Shown one piece after another: positions 1 to 8,176 of a stretch of 64,000 nucleotides of DNA. Source of the DNA: Streptosporangium sp. NBC_01756 (GTDB lineage: Bacteria; Actinomycetota; Actinomycetes; Streptosporangiales; Streptosporangiaceae). Under the pieces are notes generated by a model that made no database searches, had not been told where the DNA came from, and worked only from the letters and a program-made list of their open reading frames with translations. The DNA lies in the NCBI RefSeq assembly GCF_035917975.1, contig NZ_CP109130.1, positions 4,712,001 to 4,776,000 on the forward strand, in the 5' to 3' direction. Every line of letters begins with the position of its first letter. Position 1 is the stretch's first letter. Made by a program: the position numbers and the translations under genes.

Positions 1-57
1 GAGACGGCCGAGATGCCGGCGTCACGGCCGGGTGGCGAGGCCCGTCCGGCGGGATGA
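1..57 (+). CDS. Possible C-terminal end of an upstream gene (partial)
   Basis: Frame 1 is open from the window edge to a TGA at 55-57 and encodes only about 18 residues rich in Pro, Ala, Gly and Arg, so no family can be named. It is called because the stop is followed within a few bases by a stem-loop at 61-78, the arrangement expected at the end of a gene. Chance is a real alternative at this length and GC content. Confidence 0.25.
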   Translation, partial: ETAEMPASRPGGEARPAG

Positions 58-60
58 CGC

Positions 61-140
61 GTCCCGCCCGCGCGGGACGGTCGGAGGCGGAGCTGATCGC
101 CCTGGAGGCCGGCCTACGCGTCCCACCCGCGCGCGGGACG
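61..140. terminator. Two successive terminator-like hairpins
   Basis: The first hairpin has arms GTCCCGC (61-67) and GCGGGAC (72-78) with a 4-base loop. The second has arms CGTCCC (119-124) and GGGACG (135-140). Both sit in two imperfect copies of a unit starting near 58 and 117 and ending GGGACGGTCG. They lie between a leftward gene ending at 154 and a possible rightward gene ending at 57, so they could terminate both. No U tract is present, as is usual in actinomycetes. Confidence 0.45.
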
Positions 141-153
141 GTCGTCGCGGGGG

Positions 154-414
154 TCACGCGGCGACGCCGCCGTCCACCTCCTCTTCGGGAACGGGTGCCA
201 GGGCGAGTGCGGGAGCGGCGATCCGCTCGGCTCTGAGCAGGTCGAAACGGGGCTCGCGGTAGTGCCGGGCGCCGAACCCGGTCCTGGTCACGGTCCAGCC
301 GAGCCGGTAGGCCCACTCGTCCTGATCCATGCAGAGTTCTCGGTCGGCGGTGTAGGTCAGATCGGAGACGAAGGCCCTGATTCCGTGGAGTGCGTAGGTA
401 CCGTGGAAGGACAT
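154..414 (-). CDS. Hypothetical protein, 86 aa
   Basis: Small soluble protein beginning MSFHGTYALHGIRAF. I do not recognise a family. It has a central Trp- and Tyr-containing segment (DEWAYRLGW, then RHYREPRFDLL) and an acidic C-terminus with EEEVDGG. The ATG at 414 is chosen over the longer open frame because AGGAG lies six bases upstream and the upstream extension is Arg-rich low-complexity sequence. It is transcribed divergently from the Scr1-like regulator across a 470-bp gap. WhiJ/Scr1-type loci often carry a small accessory gene beside the regulator, so it may belong to that unit; that link is inference. Confidence 0.6.
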   Translation of the reverse strand: MSFHGTYALHGIRAFVSDLTYTADRELCMDQDEWAYRLGWTVTRTGFGARHYREPRFDLLRAERIAAPALALAPVPEEEVDGGVAA

Positions 415-885
415 AGGAGTCTCCTGTCGCGGCTCTGATGCGGAGTCCTTGTGCCGGCCGGGTCGCCTGCCGCCGACCCGGTCTCTCTGCGTCCGACCTC
501 TCTGCGCCCGACCGGGCGCCCTTGGTCCGGGTGGCACCGGAGCGAGGTTTCGCGTCGCTGGCCGGTTCTCCGGCTCCCCGTTCTGCTCCGGCGGGTGAAG
601 ACGGCGCCTTTGCCGATCTGATGCGCGCCCGTGCACCCCGCGCACGGTCCGTCGAGATTCCTCGGAACCACCCTCGGATGATCGCCGGTGGTTTCCCCGA
701 TCTTCCGGGAACCTTCCTGTTCCGATAGTCGCTCAGGAAAGATTTCCCTGCAAGGCTTGCCGTAAGGAAAACGGCAATAATCTTGTCCGGATGCACTGCA
801 ATGATCTGTGTAATTTGCATTACAATTTGTATGGATTCCTGGTAGGGCCATGCCGGCCCACTCGCCATGCTGTGCGGAGGTCGTG
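415..885. other. 470-bp divergent intergenic region with AT-rich core
   Basis: No convincing coding sequence is visible. The segment at about 730-835 is much more AT-rich than its surroundings, contains a TACAAT -10-like hexamer at 821-826, and carries the inverted repeat annotated at 809-824. It probably holds the promoters for the leftward 86-residue gene and the rightward regulator. Confidence 0.5.
809..824. promoter_or_regulatory. Inverted repeat, candidate operator of the Scr1-like regulator
   Basis: A perfect 6-bp inverted repeat, TGTAAT-TTGC-ATTACA, lies 62 bp before the chosen start of the XRE regulator and overlaps the TACAAT hexamer. XRE regulators commonly bind such short palindromes and repress themselves. 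The sequence is seen directly; the operator role is inference. Confidence 0.4.
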
Positions 886-1746
886 ATGCCGGAACGTGGC
901 AGTCCAGCGCTCCGTCGACGCCGACTGGGCATGGAGCTGCGCCGGCTGCGTGAGGGCCTGGGCATGACGGGTGATGAGGTGTCCGACCGTCTCGGCTGGT
1001 CGACCGCCAAGATCAGCCGGATCGAGAACGCCAAGACGCTGGTCGGCCAGGTCGACGTCGAGGCGCTCGTCGAGCTTTACGGGGTCGACGGAGCCCTCCG
1101 GGGGGTCCTGGCCGCACTGCGGGACGACGCCGCCCAGAAGGGGTGGTGGGAGAGATATCGCAATTCCATTCCCGACGAGTACATCACTCTCATCGGGATG
1201 GAGGCGGAAGCCACCGTGGTCCGGAACTGGGAACCCCAGGTCGTGCCCGGCCTTCTGCAAACCGAGGAATATGTCCGATCGGTCGTTCAGGCGAACCAGC
1301 ATGCCAGCCAGGTTCCGCCGAGCTGGCTTCAGGACCTGGTCAAGATCCGGATGACACGGCAGCGCACGCTGCTCCACGAATCCGACCCGCTGACCCACGT
1401 GAGCGTGTTCCACGAATCCGTGCTGAGGAACCAGTACGGCGATGCCCGCGTCATGCGGGATCAGCTCGGCTACCTGATCGAGGTCTCCGGGCTGCAGCAC
1501 GTGGAGTTGAGAATCCTTCCCCAGGATGTTCCGCCTCCGGTGTCCACCGGGGCGTTCGTGCACCTGAAGTTTCCCGACTTCCCCGACGTGGTCTACACCG
1601 AGTCTCTCTTCGGTGGGCGATTCGTGGAGGACGCGGAAATGGTCTACGGGTATGAACTGGCTTTCGGGCACCTGATGGAACGGGCTCTCGACGAAGTGGC
1701 GTCACAGGAACTGATCAGAGAGACGATCACATACTGGAACAAGTAG
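886..1746 (+). CDS. Scr1/WhiJ-like XRE-family regulator with DUF5753 domain
   Basis: 286-residue cytoplasmic regulator. Residues ~10-65 form an XRE helix-turn-helix (LGMELRRLREGLGMTGDEVSDR, then SKISRIENAK-like SWSTAKISRIENAK). The rest is the DUF5753 region typical of Streptomyces Scr1/WhiJ-type proteins, with the EPQVVPGLLQT and TGAFVHLKFPDFPDVVY stretches. The ATG at 886 is preferred to 850 because GGAGG lies five bases upstream. It is followed by two DUF397 genes, the partner family in these loci, which control development or act as toxin-antitoxin-like pairs in Streptomyces. The ligand and targets are unknown. The family assignment is strong and the toxin-antitoxin role is not established here. 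Confidence 0.88.
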   Translation: MPERGSPALRRRRLGMELRRLREGLGMTGDEVSDRLGWSTAKISRIENAKTLVGQVDVEALVELYGVDGALRGVLAALRDDAAQKGWWERYRNSIPDEYITLIGMEAEATVVRNWEPQVVPGLLQTEEYVRSVVQANQHASQVPPSWLQDLVKIRMTRQRTLLHESDPLTHVSVFHESVLRNQYGDARVMRDQLGYLIEVSGLQHVELRILPQDVPPPVSTGAFVHLKFPDFPDVVYTESLFGGRFVEDAEMVYGYELAFGHLMERALDEVASQELIRETITYWNK

Positions 1747-1790
1747 CGGCGGGCTGTCGCCCGTCGTTGTCACCGTCATTTTCGGAAAGA

Positions 1791-2000
1791 ATGATGAACG
1801 CGAACAATCACAATGATGTGATGTGGAAGAAGAGCGCGCGAAGCGCCACCAACGGCAACTGCGTCGAGGTGGCGGCGCTGGACGGCGGGCAGGTAGGGGT
1901 CCGTGACAGCAAGCACCACTCCGGTCCGGTCCTCGTCTTCACCCCCGACGAGTGGAACGCCTTCGTCGGGGGGGTGAAGGACGGGGAGTTCGACCTGTAG
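1791..2000 (+). CDS. DUF397 domain protein 1
   Basis: Protein of about 69 residues that is almost entirely the DUF397 fold: WKKSARSATNGNCVEVA, then VGVRDSKHHSGPVLVF and an ending in GGVKDGEFDL. DUF397 proteins are encoded beside Scr1/WhiJ regulators and modulate them. The gene begins 44 bases after the regulator stop, so co-transcription is likely. Start codons at 1791 and 1794 are both usable after GGAAAGA; a longer frame from 1767 has no better ribosome site. A hairpin follows at 2006-2041. It is a paralogue of the gene at 2245. Confidence 0.85.
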   Translation: MMNANNHNDVMWKKSARSATNGNCVEVAALDGGQVGVRDSKHHSGPVLVFTPDEWNAFVGGVKDGEFDL

Positions 2001-2005
2001 CAGAA

Positions 2006-2041
2006 GCGGCCCTGGCACTCAGGTAAGAGGACAAGGGCCGC
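2006..2041. terminator. Hairpin after first DUF397 gene
   Basis: Perfect 8-bp stem GCGGCCCT (2006-2013) and AGGGCCGC (2034-2041) with a 20-base loop, starting five bases after the DUF397 stop. It would end the regulator transcript or separate the second DUF397 gene from the first. Confidence 0.5.
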
Positions 2042-2244
2042 CCCGCCGGGATTGCTGCGTTTTCATGCTCCTGCCCACCGGGTGGATTGACGGCCCGCCG
2101 GTGGAACAGGGCAGAATCATTGCACACCGGGGAGGCGCCCAGGCCACGGTGTCCTATCTCGCCATGTCCAATATCTTGCACGCTTTGCATCACCCCTTCA
2201 TCCTTAAGGTGCCTTATGGTCCCCCGTGGGAGAAGAGGTGATTT

Positions 2245-2451
2245 ATGTCGGATATCGAGCTATCCGGAGTGGTGTGGCGGAAGAGCCGGCGGAGTGCGGT
2301 CAACGGCAACTGCGTCGAGGTGGCCCGCCTGTCGGGGTGGATGTTCGCGGTCAGGGACAGTAAGGACAGGACGGGACCGGTGTTGATCTTCGACGGTTCC
2401 GGGTGGGCCGCGTTCGTCGCCGGGGTGAAAGGGGGAGACTTCGATCTCTGA
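2245..2451 (+). CDS. DUF397 domain protein 2
   Basis: 68-residue DUF397 protein (VVWRKSRRSAVNGNCVEVAR, then FAVRDSKDRTGPVLIF, ending GGDFDL). It matches the first DUF397 protein in length and in every conserved block. The ATG at 2245 follows AGAAGAGGTG. It is separated from its paralogue by 244 bp with an intervening hairpin, so it may have its own promoter. Two DUF397 partners for one nearby regulator is a duplication worth noting. A strong hairpin at 2523-2559 follows. Confidence 0.85.
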   Translation: MSDIELSGVVWRKSRRSAVNGNCVEVARLSGWMFAVRDSKDRTGPVLIFDGSGWAAFVAGVKGGDFDL

Positions 2452-2522
2452 GTGGCTGTCCTTCGGGACGGGGGCTTGCCCAATGGCGGGTCAGGCCCCT
2501 TTCGCGTCTCTGGAGACAGCCC

Positions 2523-2559
2523 TGCGGCCCGCACCTTCGGGGAGAAGACGCGGGCCGCA
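2523..2559. terminator. Bidirectional hairpin between DUF397 and catalase genes
   Basis: Perfect 10-bp stem TGCGGCCCGC (2523-2532) and GCGGGCCGCA (2550-2559), 17-base loop. It sits between two convergent genes, 12 bp beyond the catalase stop at 2572, and could serve both. Confidence 0.6.
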
Positions 2560-2571
2560 CGGCGGGTATGA

Positions 2572-4026
2572 CTACTCGGCGGCGATGCCGAGTCCCTGGG
2601 CGACACCCTGGCCCAGGTCCTTGTGGATGTTGGTCCAGTACGCCACGACGCGCTTCTTCATCTCGGCCGTGACCTCCGGAGCGGAGGCGTGGCCGACGAC
2701 GTTGCTCACCAGATGGGCACGGTCGGTGTCGGACAGGACGTTCTCCCACAGGGCGCGGGGCTGGCCGTAGTCGTCGTCCTCGCGGTGCAGGGTGTAGGCG
2801 GAGCGGATGATCTCGCCGCTCACCTGGTAGTTCTCACCCTCGTACCGCGACCCGTCGGCAACGGGGCCACCCGCGGTGTTCGGCGCGTAGACCGGGTCGG
2901 CGGGGTTGTTGAAGGCCATCTGGCCGTCCTTGTTGTAGCTGTGGACGGGCGACAGCGGAGCGTTGATCGGCAGCTGCAGGTAGTTGGTGCCGATGCGGTA
3001 GCGGTGGGCGTCGGGGTAGGAGAACAGGCGGCCCTGGAGCATCTTGTCCGGGGACGGCCCGATGCCCGGCACCAGGTTGGCGGGCTCGAAGCTGGACTGC
3101 TCCACCTCGGCGAAGTAGTTGACCGGGTTCCGGTTCAGGGTGAACCTGCCGATCGTGATCTCGGGGTAGTCGGAGTGCGGCCACACCTTGGTCAGGTCGA
3201 ACGGGTTGAACCGGTAGCCGGCGGCGTCCTCGAACGGCATGACCTGCACGTTCACCGTCCAGGACGGATGGTCGCCGGCCGCGATCGCGGTGTGCAGGTC
3301 ACGGATGTGGTAGTCCGCGTCCTGCGCGATGACCGCACCGGCCTCGGCGTCGGTGAAGTTCTGGACGCCCTGATCGGTCTTGAAGTGGTATTTGACCCAG
3401 AACTTCTCGCCGGCCGCGTTGTACCAGAGGAAGGTGTGCGATCCGAAGCCGTGCATGTGGCGCCAGGACGCCGGGGTGCCGCGATCGGTCATCAGGAAGG
3501 TGACCTGGTGGGCGCTCTCCGGAGAGTTCGTCCAGAAGTCCCACTGCATGTTGTGGTCGCGCAGGTTGGTGTCCGCGCGGCGCTTCTGGCTGTGGATGAA
3601 GTCGGAGAACTTCTGCGGGTCGCGGATGAAGAAGATCGGCGTGTTGTTGCCGACGAGGTCGTAGTTGCCCTGCTCGGTATAGAACTTGATCGCGAAGCCG
3701 CGCGGGTCGCGCTGGGTGTCCGGGCTGCCGAGCTCGCCGGCCACCGAGGAGAAGCGCAGGAAGAGCGGGGTCTCCTGGCCCTTCTGGAACAGTCCGGCCT
3801 TGGTGAACTGGCTGACGTCCTCGGTGATCTGGAGGATGCCGTGCGCGCCGCCGCCCTTGGCGTGGACCACCCGCTCGGGCACGCGCTCCCGGTTGAAGTG
3901 GGCCATCTTCTGGATCAGGTAATGGTCCTGCAGCAGCAGGGGCCCATTGGGGCCGACCGACTGCGAGTGCTCGTCGCTCGGAGCGGGGATGCCCGCGTCG
4001 GTCGTGGTGGTGGGCCTGGTGCTCAT
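2572..4026 (-). CDS. katA: Monofunctional haem catalase
   Basis: 484-residue catalase converting hydrogen peroxide to water and oxygen in the cytoplasm. Visible landmarks are the distal-histidine motif VHAKGGGAHG near residue 55, the catalytic-Asn region VGNNTPIFFIRDP near 130, and the proximal haem-ligand motif RLFSYPDAHRYRIGTNY near 340. Length fits the small-subunit class. Its ATG overlaps the stop of the upstream Fur-family gene by ATGA, with GGAGG upstream, so the two are translationally coupled. This is the catR-catA arrangement of Streptomyces, in which peroxide inactivates the Fur-type repressor and induces the catalase. Confidence 0.97.
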   Translation of the reverse strand: MSTRPTTTTDAGIPAPSDEHSQSVGPNGPLLLQDHYLIQKMAHFNRERVPERVVHAKGGGAHGILQITEDVSQFTKAGLFQKGQETPLFLRFSSVAGELGSPDTQRDPRGFAIKFYTEQGNYDLVGNNTPIFFIRDPQKFSDFIHSQKRRADTNLRDHNMQWDFWTNSPESAHQVTFLMTDRGTPASWRHMHGFGSHTFLWYNAAGEKFWVKYHFKTDQGVQNFTDAEAGAVIAQDADYHIRDLHTAIAAGDHPSWTVNVQVMPFEDAAGYRFNPFDLTKVWPHSDYPEITIGRFTLNRNPVNYFAEVEQSSFEPANLVPGIGPSPDKMLQGRLFSYPDAHRYRIGTNYLQLPINAPLSPVHSYNKDGQMAFNNPADPVYAPNTAGGPVADGSRYEGENYQVSGEIIRSAYTLHREDDDYGQPRALWENVLSDTDRAHLVSNVVGHASAPEVTAEMKKRVVAYWTNIHKDLGQGVAQGLGIAAE

Positions 4027-4475
4027 AGCTGGTCCTCCAAGGGTTCTCTTCGGAGAGCGTCTTCGGAACGGCAACCGGGACACACGCCCCAGTAGATGAC
4101 GTCGGCCTGGTCGACCAGGTATCCGGCGTCCGACACGGGGTCGAGACAGGGGGCGTGCCCGACGGCGCAGTCGACGTCCGTGACCTTCCCGCACCGCCGG
4201 CAGACGAGGTGGTGGTGGTTGTCACCGACCCGCGTCTCGTATCGGGCGGGACTGCCTGCGGGTTCGATCCGCCGGAGCAGTCCACCGCGGTGCATGGCGT
4301 GCAGGGAGTCGTACACGGCCTGCAGGGAGACGTGACCGACCCGGTCCCGCACGCCGCGGTGCACGGCGTCCACATCCAGGTGGTCGCCCTCCCGCACGGT
4401 CTGCATGATCGCCAGGCGGGCCGCGGTCACTCGCAGGCCTGCTTCGCGGAGCCGGTCCTCATCTTCCATGACCAC
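4023..4475 (-). CDS. catR: Fur-family peroxide-responsive repressor (CatR/FurA type)
   Basis: 150-residue Fur-family DNA-binding protein. The N-terminal winged helix (LREAGLRVTAARLAIMQTV, then SLQAVYDSLHAMHRGGLL) is followed by the dimerisation domain with metal site HHHLVCRRCGKVTDV and a second CxxC pair (CPGC) for structural zinc. Coupling to the catalase gene argues for a CatR/FurA role in peroxide sensing rather than iron uptake control. The start is GTG at 4475 with AGGA eight bases upstream; an in-frame ATG at 4469 is an alternative. The sequence just upstream (about 4484-4545) is unusually AT-rich and is the likely operator-promoter region. Confidence 0.93.
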   Translation of the reverse strand: MVMEDEDRLREAGLRVTAARLAIMQTVREGDHLDVDAVHRGVRDRVGHVSLQAVYDSLHAMHRGGLLRRIEPAGSPARYETRVGDNHHHLVCRRCGKVTDVDCAVGHAPCLDPVSDAGYLVDQADVIYWGVCPGCRSEDALRREPLEDQL

Positions 4476-4594
4476 ACGCTATGTCCTAAACCAGAATGAT
4501 TCAACTAAACAAGTCATCCAACTTTGGGGGAATTGGAGATTCAACGGCCAGGTTGTGCCACTTGCGGCGGTTCAGGTGTCATCCTCGGATACCG

Positions 4595-5692
4595 ATGGAC
4601 ACGTATATCGCCCGCCGCCTCGGTGTGGCCGCCGCTACCGCCCTTTCCTTCCTACTCCTGGCGGCCTGCGCGGCGGCCAAATCCTCCACCCCGGAGAAGA
4701 CACCGGATGTCGCGGAGAAGCCCACCGCCACCGGTGACGCCGAACCCACCCCCGAGCGAAAGCCGTACACCTTCTCCTTCGGAGGTGACGTGCACTTCGA
4801 GGGGGTGCTCCGGGCCCGGCTGGACGCCGACCCGCGGACCGCGCTCGGCCCGATCGCCAAGGTGCTCAGCCGTTCCGACCTCGCGATGGTCAATCTGGAG
4901 ACCGCGATCACCACGGGCGGTTCCCGGGCCCCCGGCAAGCAGTACGCCTTCCGGGCCCCCGCCACCGCGCTGACCGCGCTCAAGGCGGCCGGGGTGGACG
5001 TCGCCTCGATGGCCAACAACCACGGCATGGACTACATGGAGAGCGGGCTGGCCGACTCGCTGGCCGCGATCAAGCGCGCGAGGTTCCCGGTCGTGGGCGT
5101 GGGCGGGAACGAGGCCCAGGCATACCGGCCGTGGCGGACGACGGTGAACGGCAACCGCGTCGCCGTCATCGGAGCGACCCAGGTGATGGACGCCGAGTTC
5201 ATCCAGCCCTGGACGGCCTCCGGTGACAAGGGAGGGCTGGCCTCGGCCAAGAACGAGGCGCGGCTGATCCAGGAGGTGCGCAGGGCGCGGAAGAACTCCG
5301 ACACGGTGATCGTCCACCTGCACTGGGGGACCGAGCTGCAGAAGTGCCCGAACGAGGCCCAGCGCGCCCTGGCGCCCAAGCTGATCGCGGCCGGAGCCGA
5401 CGTCGTCGTGGGAGGCCACGCGCACATCCTGCTCGGCGGCGGCTACCTGAAGAACGGCTACGTCAACTACGGCATGGGCAACTTCGTCTTCTACAACTGG
5501 GGCCCGGAGACGGGCAGGACGGGCGTGCTCACTTTGACGATCAACGGTCGCAAGGTGCTCAAGCAGCAGTGGACCCCGGCCACCATTCAGGGCGGGGTGC
5601 CGATCCCGCTCACCGGGACCAGCCGGCAGCAGGCCCTCGCCGGCTGGAAGGAACTGCGCGGCTGCACCGGACTGGCCGCCACGCCCGGCTAG
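4595..5692 (+). CDS. CapA-family lipoprotein (poly-gamma-glutamate capsule protein homologue)
   Basis: 365-residue exported lipoprotein. The N-terminus has Arg residues, a hydrophobic run and a lipobox LAAC with Cys25, then a Pro/Thr/Lys-rich linker to about residue 65. The remainder is a metallophosphatase-like PGA_cap fold: FSFGGDVHFEG, MVNLETAIT, SMANNHGMDYM, HLHWGTE and VGGHAHILLGGGYL. CapA of Bacillus takes part in poly-gamma-glutamate export, but actinobacterial homologues usually lack capB and capC neighbours, as here, so the substrate is unknown. The ATG at 4595 is chosen because it places the signal peptide at the terminus; the ribosome site is weak. Confidence 0.88.
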   Translation: MDTYIARRLGVAAATALSFLLLAACAAAKSSTPEKTPDVAEKPTATGDAEPTPERKPYTFSFGGDVHFEGVLRARLDADPRTALGPIAKVLSRSDLAMVNLETAITTGGSRAPGKQYAFRAPATALTALKAAGVDVASMANNHGMDYMESGLADSLAAIKRARFPVVGVGGNEAQAYRPWRTTVNGNRVAVIGATQVMDAEFIQPWTASGDKGGLASAKNEARLIQEVRRARKNSDTVIVHLHWGTELQKCPNEAQRALAPKLIAAGADVVVGGHAHILLGGGYLKNGYVNYGMGNFVFYNWGPETGRTGVLTLTINGRKVLKQQWTPATIQGGVPIPLTGTSRQQALAGWKELRGCTGLAATPG

Positions 5693-5747
5693 GACGGTCG
5701 TGTCCGGCCAGCTAATGTTCAGCAAGTCCGTCCGGCAGGAGGCCGCC

Positions 5748-7496
5748 ATGAGATGGGTCACATCCGGTGACGTACGGCTGGCACTGTCCGAGGAGGGCGA
5801 TCCGGCCGCTCCCACGGTGCTGCTGGTGCACGGCTATCCCGACACGCACCGGGTCTGGGACGAGGTCGCCGGCCTGCTGGCGGACCGCTTCCACGTGGTC
5901 CGCTACGACGTCCGCGGCGCCGGGCGCTCCAGTGCTCCGCGCGACGGGCGGGGCTACACCTACGACCACCTGGCCGCCGACATGGCGGCCGTCCTGGACG
6001 CCGTGGGCAAGCCGCGCGCGCACCTGGTGGGGCACGACTGGGGCTCGGTCCAGGCATGGGAGCTGCTCGGCAGACCGGAGATCAGGGAGCGGATCGCCTC
6101 CTTCACCTCCTTCGGCGGCCCCGGGATGGACCAGGCCGCCCACTTCATGCGGGACGGCAGCCGGAGCGAGGTCGCCGGGCAGCTCCTGCGATCCTGGTAC
6201 ATCGGGGCCTTCCAGCTCCCGGTGATCCCCGAACTGGCCTGGCACACCGTGATGCCGCGCGTCCTGGCGCGGACCATGCGGGTCTCCGGCGGGATCACCC
6301 CGCGTCCTGGCCACCCCGCGGAGACCCTCGTCAAGGACGGGGTGAACGGTCTTGCTCTGTACCGGTCGAACATGCTCACCACCCGCCGCACGCCCCGGCC
6401 CGAGCCGATCGTCGAGACTCCGGTCCAGCTCATCGAGCCCACCCGGGACTCCTTCGTCTCCCCCGGACTCCTGGCCTCCCTGCGCCGATGGGCGCCGGCG
6501 ATGTGGCACCGGCGGATCCCCGCCGGGCACTGGGCGCAGCGCAGCCACCCCGGGACACTCGCCAGGATGATCACCGAGTTCGCCGAGCACGTCGAGGGCG
6601 CGCCGCCGTCAAGGGAGCTGCGCCGCGCCCGGACGGGCGGGCACGGGCCGTACGCCGACCGGCTGGTGGTGGTCACGGGGGCGGGCAGCGGGATCGGGCG
6701 GGCCACCGCGCGGGCGTTCGCCGCGCACGGAGCCGAGGTGATCTGTTCCGACATCGACCTCGCCGCCGCCCGGCGCACCGCCGACGGCATCTCCGGCACC
6801 TGGGGGACGGCGTACGCCTACCGGGTCGACGTCGCGGACGCCGCGGAGATGGAGCGTTTCGCCCGGACGGTCAGGGACGAGCACGGTGTGCCCGACATCG
6901 TGGTCAACAACGCGGGGATCGCGGTCGCCGGCCCGTTCCTGGACCACTCGGTCGAGGACTGGCGGCGGACCCTCGACGTGAACCTGTGGGGCGTCATCCA
7001 CGGCTGCCGGCTGTTCGCCTCCCAGATGGCCGAGCGCGGCGAGGGCGGTCACATCGTGAACGTCGCCTCGCTCGCCGCGTTCGCCCCCAGCCGGTCGCTG
7101 CCCGCCTACTCGGTGTCGAAGGCCGCGGTGAAGATGCTCAGCGACTGCCTGCGGGCGGAACTGGCCGGGGACGGGATCGGTGTCACCGCGATCTGTCCCG
7201 GCTTCGTCTCCACGGCGATCGCGGGCAACGCGACCTACGTGGGCGGCGGCACGTCACCGGAGGCCCGGGCAGGTGCGGCCGCCGGCGCGCAGGCGGCGCT
7301 GACCAGGCGCGCGTACCCGCCGGAACGGGTGGCCGCGCATATTCTGCGGGCCGTCCACCGCAACCAGCCGGTCGTCGCCGTGAACGCCGAGGGAAAGATC
7401 GGTTACGCGCTCTCGCGGATCTCCCCGGCGGTCCTGCGGCGCCTGGCCAGGCTCTCCGGTGCGGGAGAAATCTCGCGATTGCTGAATAAGGACTGA
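5748..7496 (+). CDS. EphD-like fusion: alpha/beta hydrolase plus short-chain dehydrogenase
   Basis: 582-residue two-domain enzyme. Residues ~1-285 are an alpha/beta hydrolase of the epoxide hydrolase type (VLLVHGYPDTHRVWDEV, nucleophile in GHDWGS, late His in PAGHWAQ). Residues ~310-560 are a short-chain dehydrogenase with VTGAGSGIGRATARAF, VNNAGIAV and the YSVSKAAVK catalytic Tyr-Lys. Mycobacterium tuberculosis EphD has the same order and size and acts on mycolic-acid intermediates; mycolates are unlikely here, so the substrate is probably another lipid. The ATG at 5748 follows AGGAGG. The TetR gene 32 bp downstream is the likely regulator. Confidence 0.9.
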   Translation: MRWVTSGDVRLALSEEGDPAAPTVLLVHGYPDTHRVWDEVAGLLADRFHVVRYDVRGAGRSSAPRDGRGYTYDHLAADMAAVLDAVGKPRAHLVGHDWGSVQAWELLGRPEIRERIASFTSFGGPGMDQAAHFMRDGSRSEVAGQLLRSWYIGAFQLPVIPELAWHTVMPRVLARTMRVSGGITPRPGHPAETLVKDGVNGLALYRSNMLTTRRTPRPEPIVETPVQLIEPTRDSFVSPGLLASLRRWAPAMWHRRIPAGHWAQRSHPGTLARMITEFAEHVEGAPPSRELRRARTGGHGPYADRLVVVTGAGSGIGRATARAFAAHGAEVICSDIDLAAARRTADGISGTWGTAYAYRVDVADAAEMERFARTVRDEHGVPDIVVNNAGIAVAGPFLDHSVEDWRRTLDVNLWGVIHGCRLFASQMAERGEGGHIVNVASLAAFAPSRSLPAYSVSKAAVKMLSDCLRAELAGDGIGVTAICPGFVSTAIAGNATYVGGGTSPEARAGAAAGAQAALTRRAYPPERVAAHILRAVHRNQPVVAVNAEGKIGYALSRISPAVLRRLARLSGAGEISRLLNKD

Positions 7497-7528
7497 CCAG
7501 GAGGGGGTCATACGGGCAAGATGAGAGG

Positions 7529-8176
7529 GTGCCCCCCCTGCCTGTCGAGGACCCCGACGAAGTCTTGCTGCGGCGTCAGCCCACCCAGCGGCGGAGCGCG
7601 CGGCGTGTCGAGAAGATGCTCGACGCGTGTGCCGACCTGTTGGACGAGGTCGGTTACGATGCGCTGTCCACCACCCGGATCGCCGAACGCGCCGGTGTCG
7701 CGATCGGTTCGGTCTACCAGTTCTTCCCCGACAAACGGGCCATCACCCAGGCGGTGACCCGGCGTCACGTGGAACGCTTCGTCTCCCGGATCGGGAGACG
7801 CTTCCTCTGGGAGGACTACGCCGGCTGGTGGGACGCGGTCGACGCGATCATCGACGAGTACGTGGAGATGCACAGGACCGTCCCCGGGTTCCGGTCCCTG
7901 CACTTCGGTGACGTGGTCGATCTCAACCTGCTCGATGGGATGTCCGACAACAACGCGGTGGTCGCGGGCCGGTTGCGCGGGCTCCTTCTCCAGGAGTACG
8001 GCCTGACCGACAGCGAGGAGCTCGACCTGGCCATCCTCGTGGCCGTCGAAGCCGGAGACGCGGTGCTCAAACTGGCCTTCCGGCGGGATCCCGGCGGTGC
8101 CCCGGAGATCGTGGCCGAGGCCAAACGACTGATCCGGGGCTATCTGAACCGTCAGTTCACCGGATCCTCCGCCTGA
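7529..8176 (+). CDS. TetR-family transcriptional regulator
   Basis: 215-residue TetR regulator. The N-terminal helix-turn-helix spans about residues 22-68 (RRSARRVEKMLDACADLLDE, STTRIAERAGVAIGSVYQFF, PDKRAI), followed by an all-helical ligand domain. The start is GTG at 7529; no clear ribosome site lies before it. It follows the EphD-like gene closely on the same strand and probably senses that enzyme's substrate. Its 3' end overlaps the convergent gene at 8152 by 25 bp. Confidence 0.92.
   Translation: MPPLPVEDPDEVLLRRQPTQRRSARRVEKMLDACADLLDEVGYDALSTTRIAERAGVAIGSVYQFFPDKRAITQAVTRRHVERFVSRIGRRFLWEDYAGWWDAVDAIIDEYVEMHRTVPGFRSLHFGDVVDLNLLDGMSDNNAVVAGRLRGLLLQEYGLTDSEELDLAILVAVEAGDAVLKLAFRRDPGGAPEIVAEAKRLIRGYLNRQFTGSSA

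Noticed and set aside
2623-4095. Long plus-strand open frame opposite the catalase gene (490 codons)
   Set aside because: It is the antisense shadow of katA: its composition is Val/Gly/Arg-rich, it has no domain, and the opposite strand is an unmistakable catalase.
4490-4545. Fur/CatR operator upstream of the Fur-family gene
   Set aside because: The region is AT-rich and well placed, but I could not identify a convincing inverted repeat, so no site is called.
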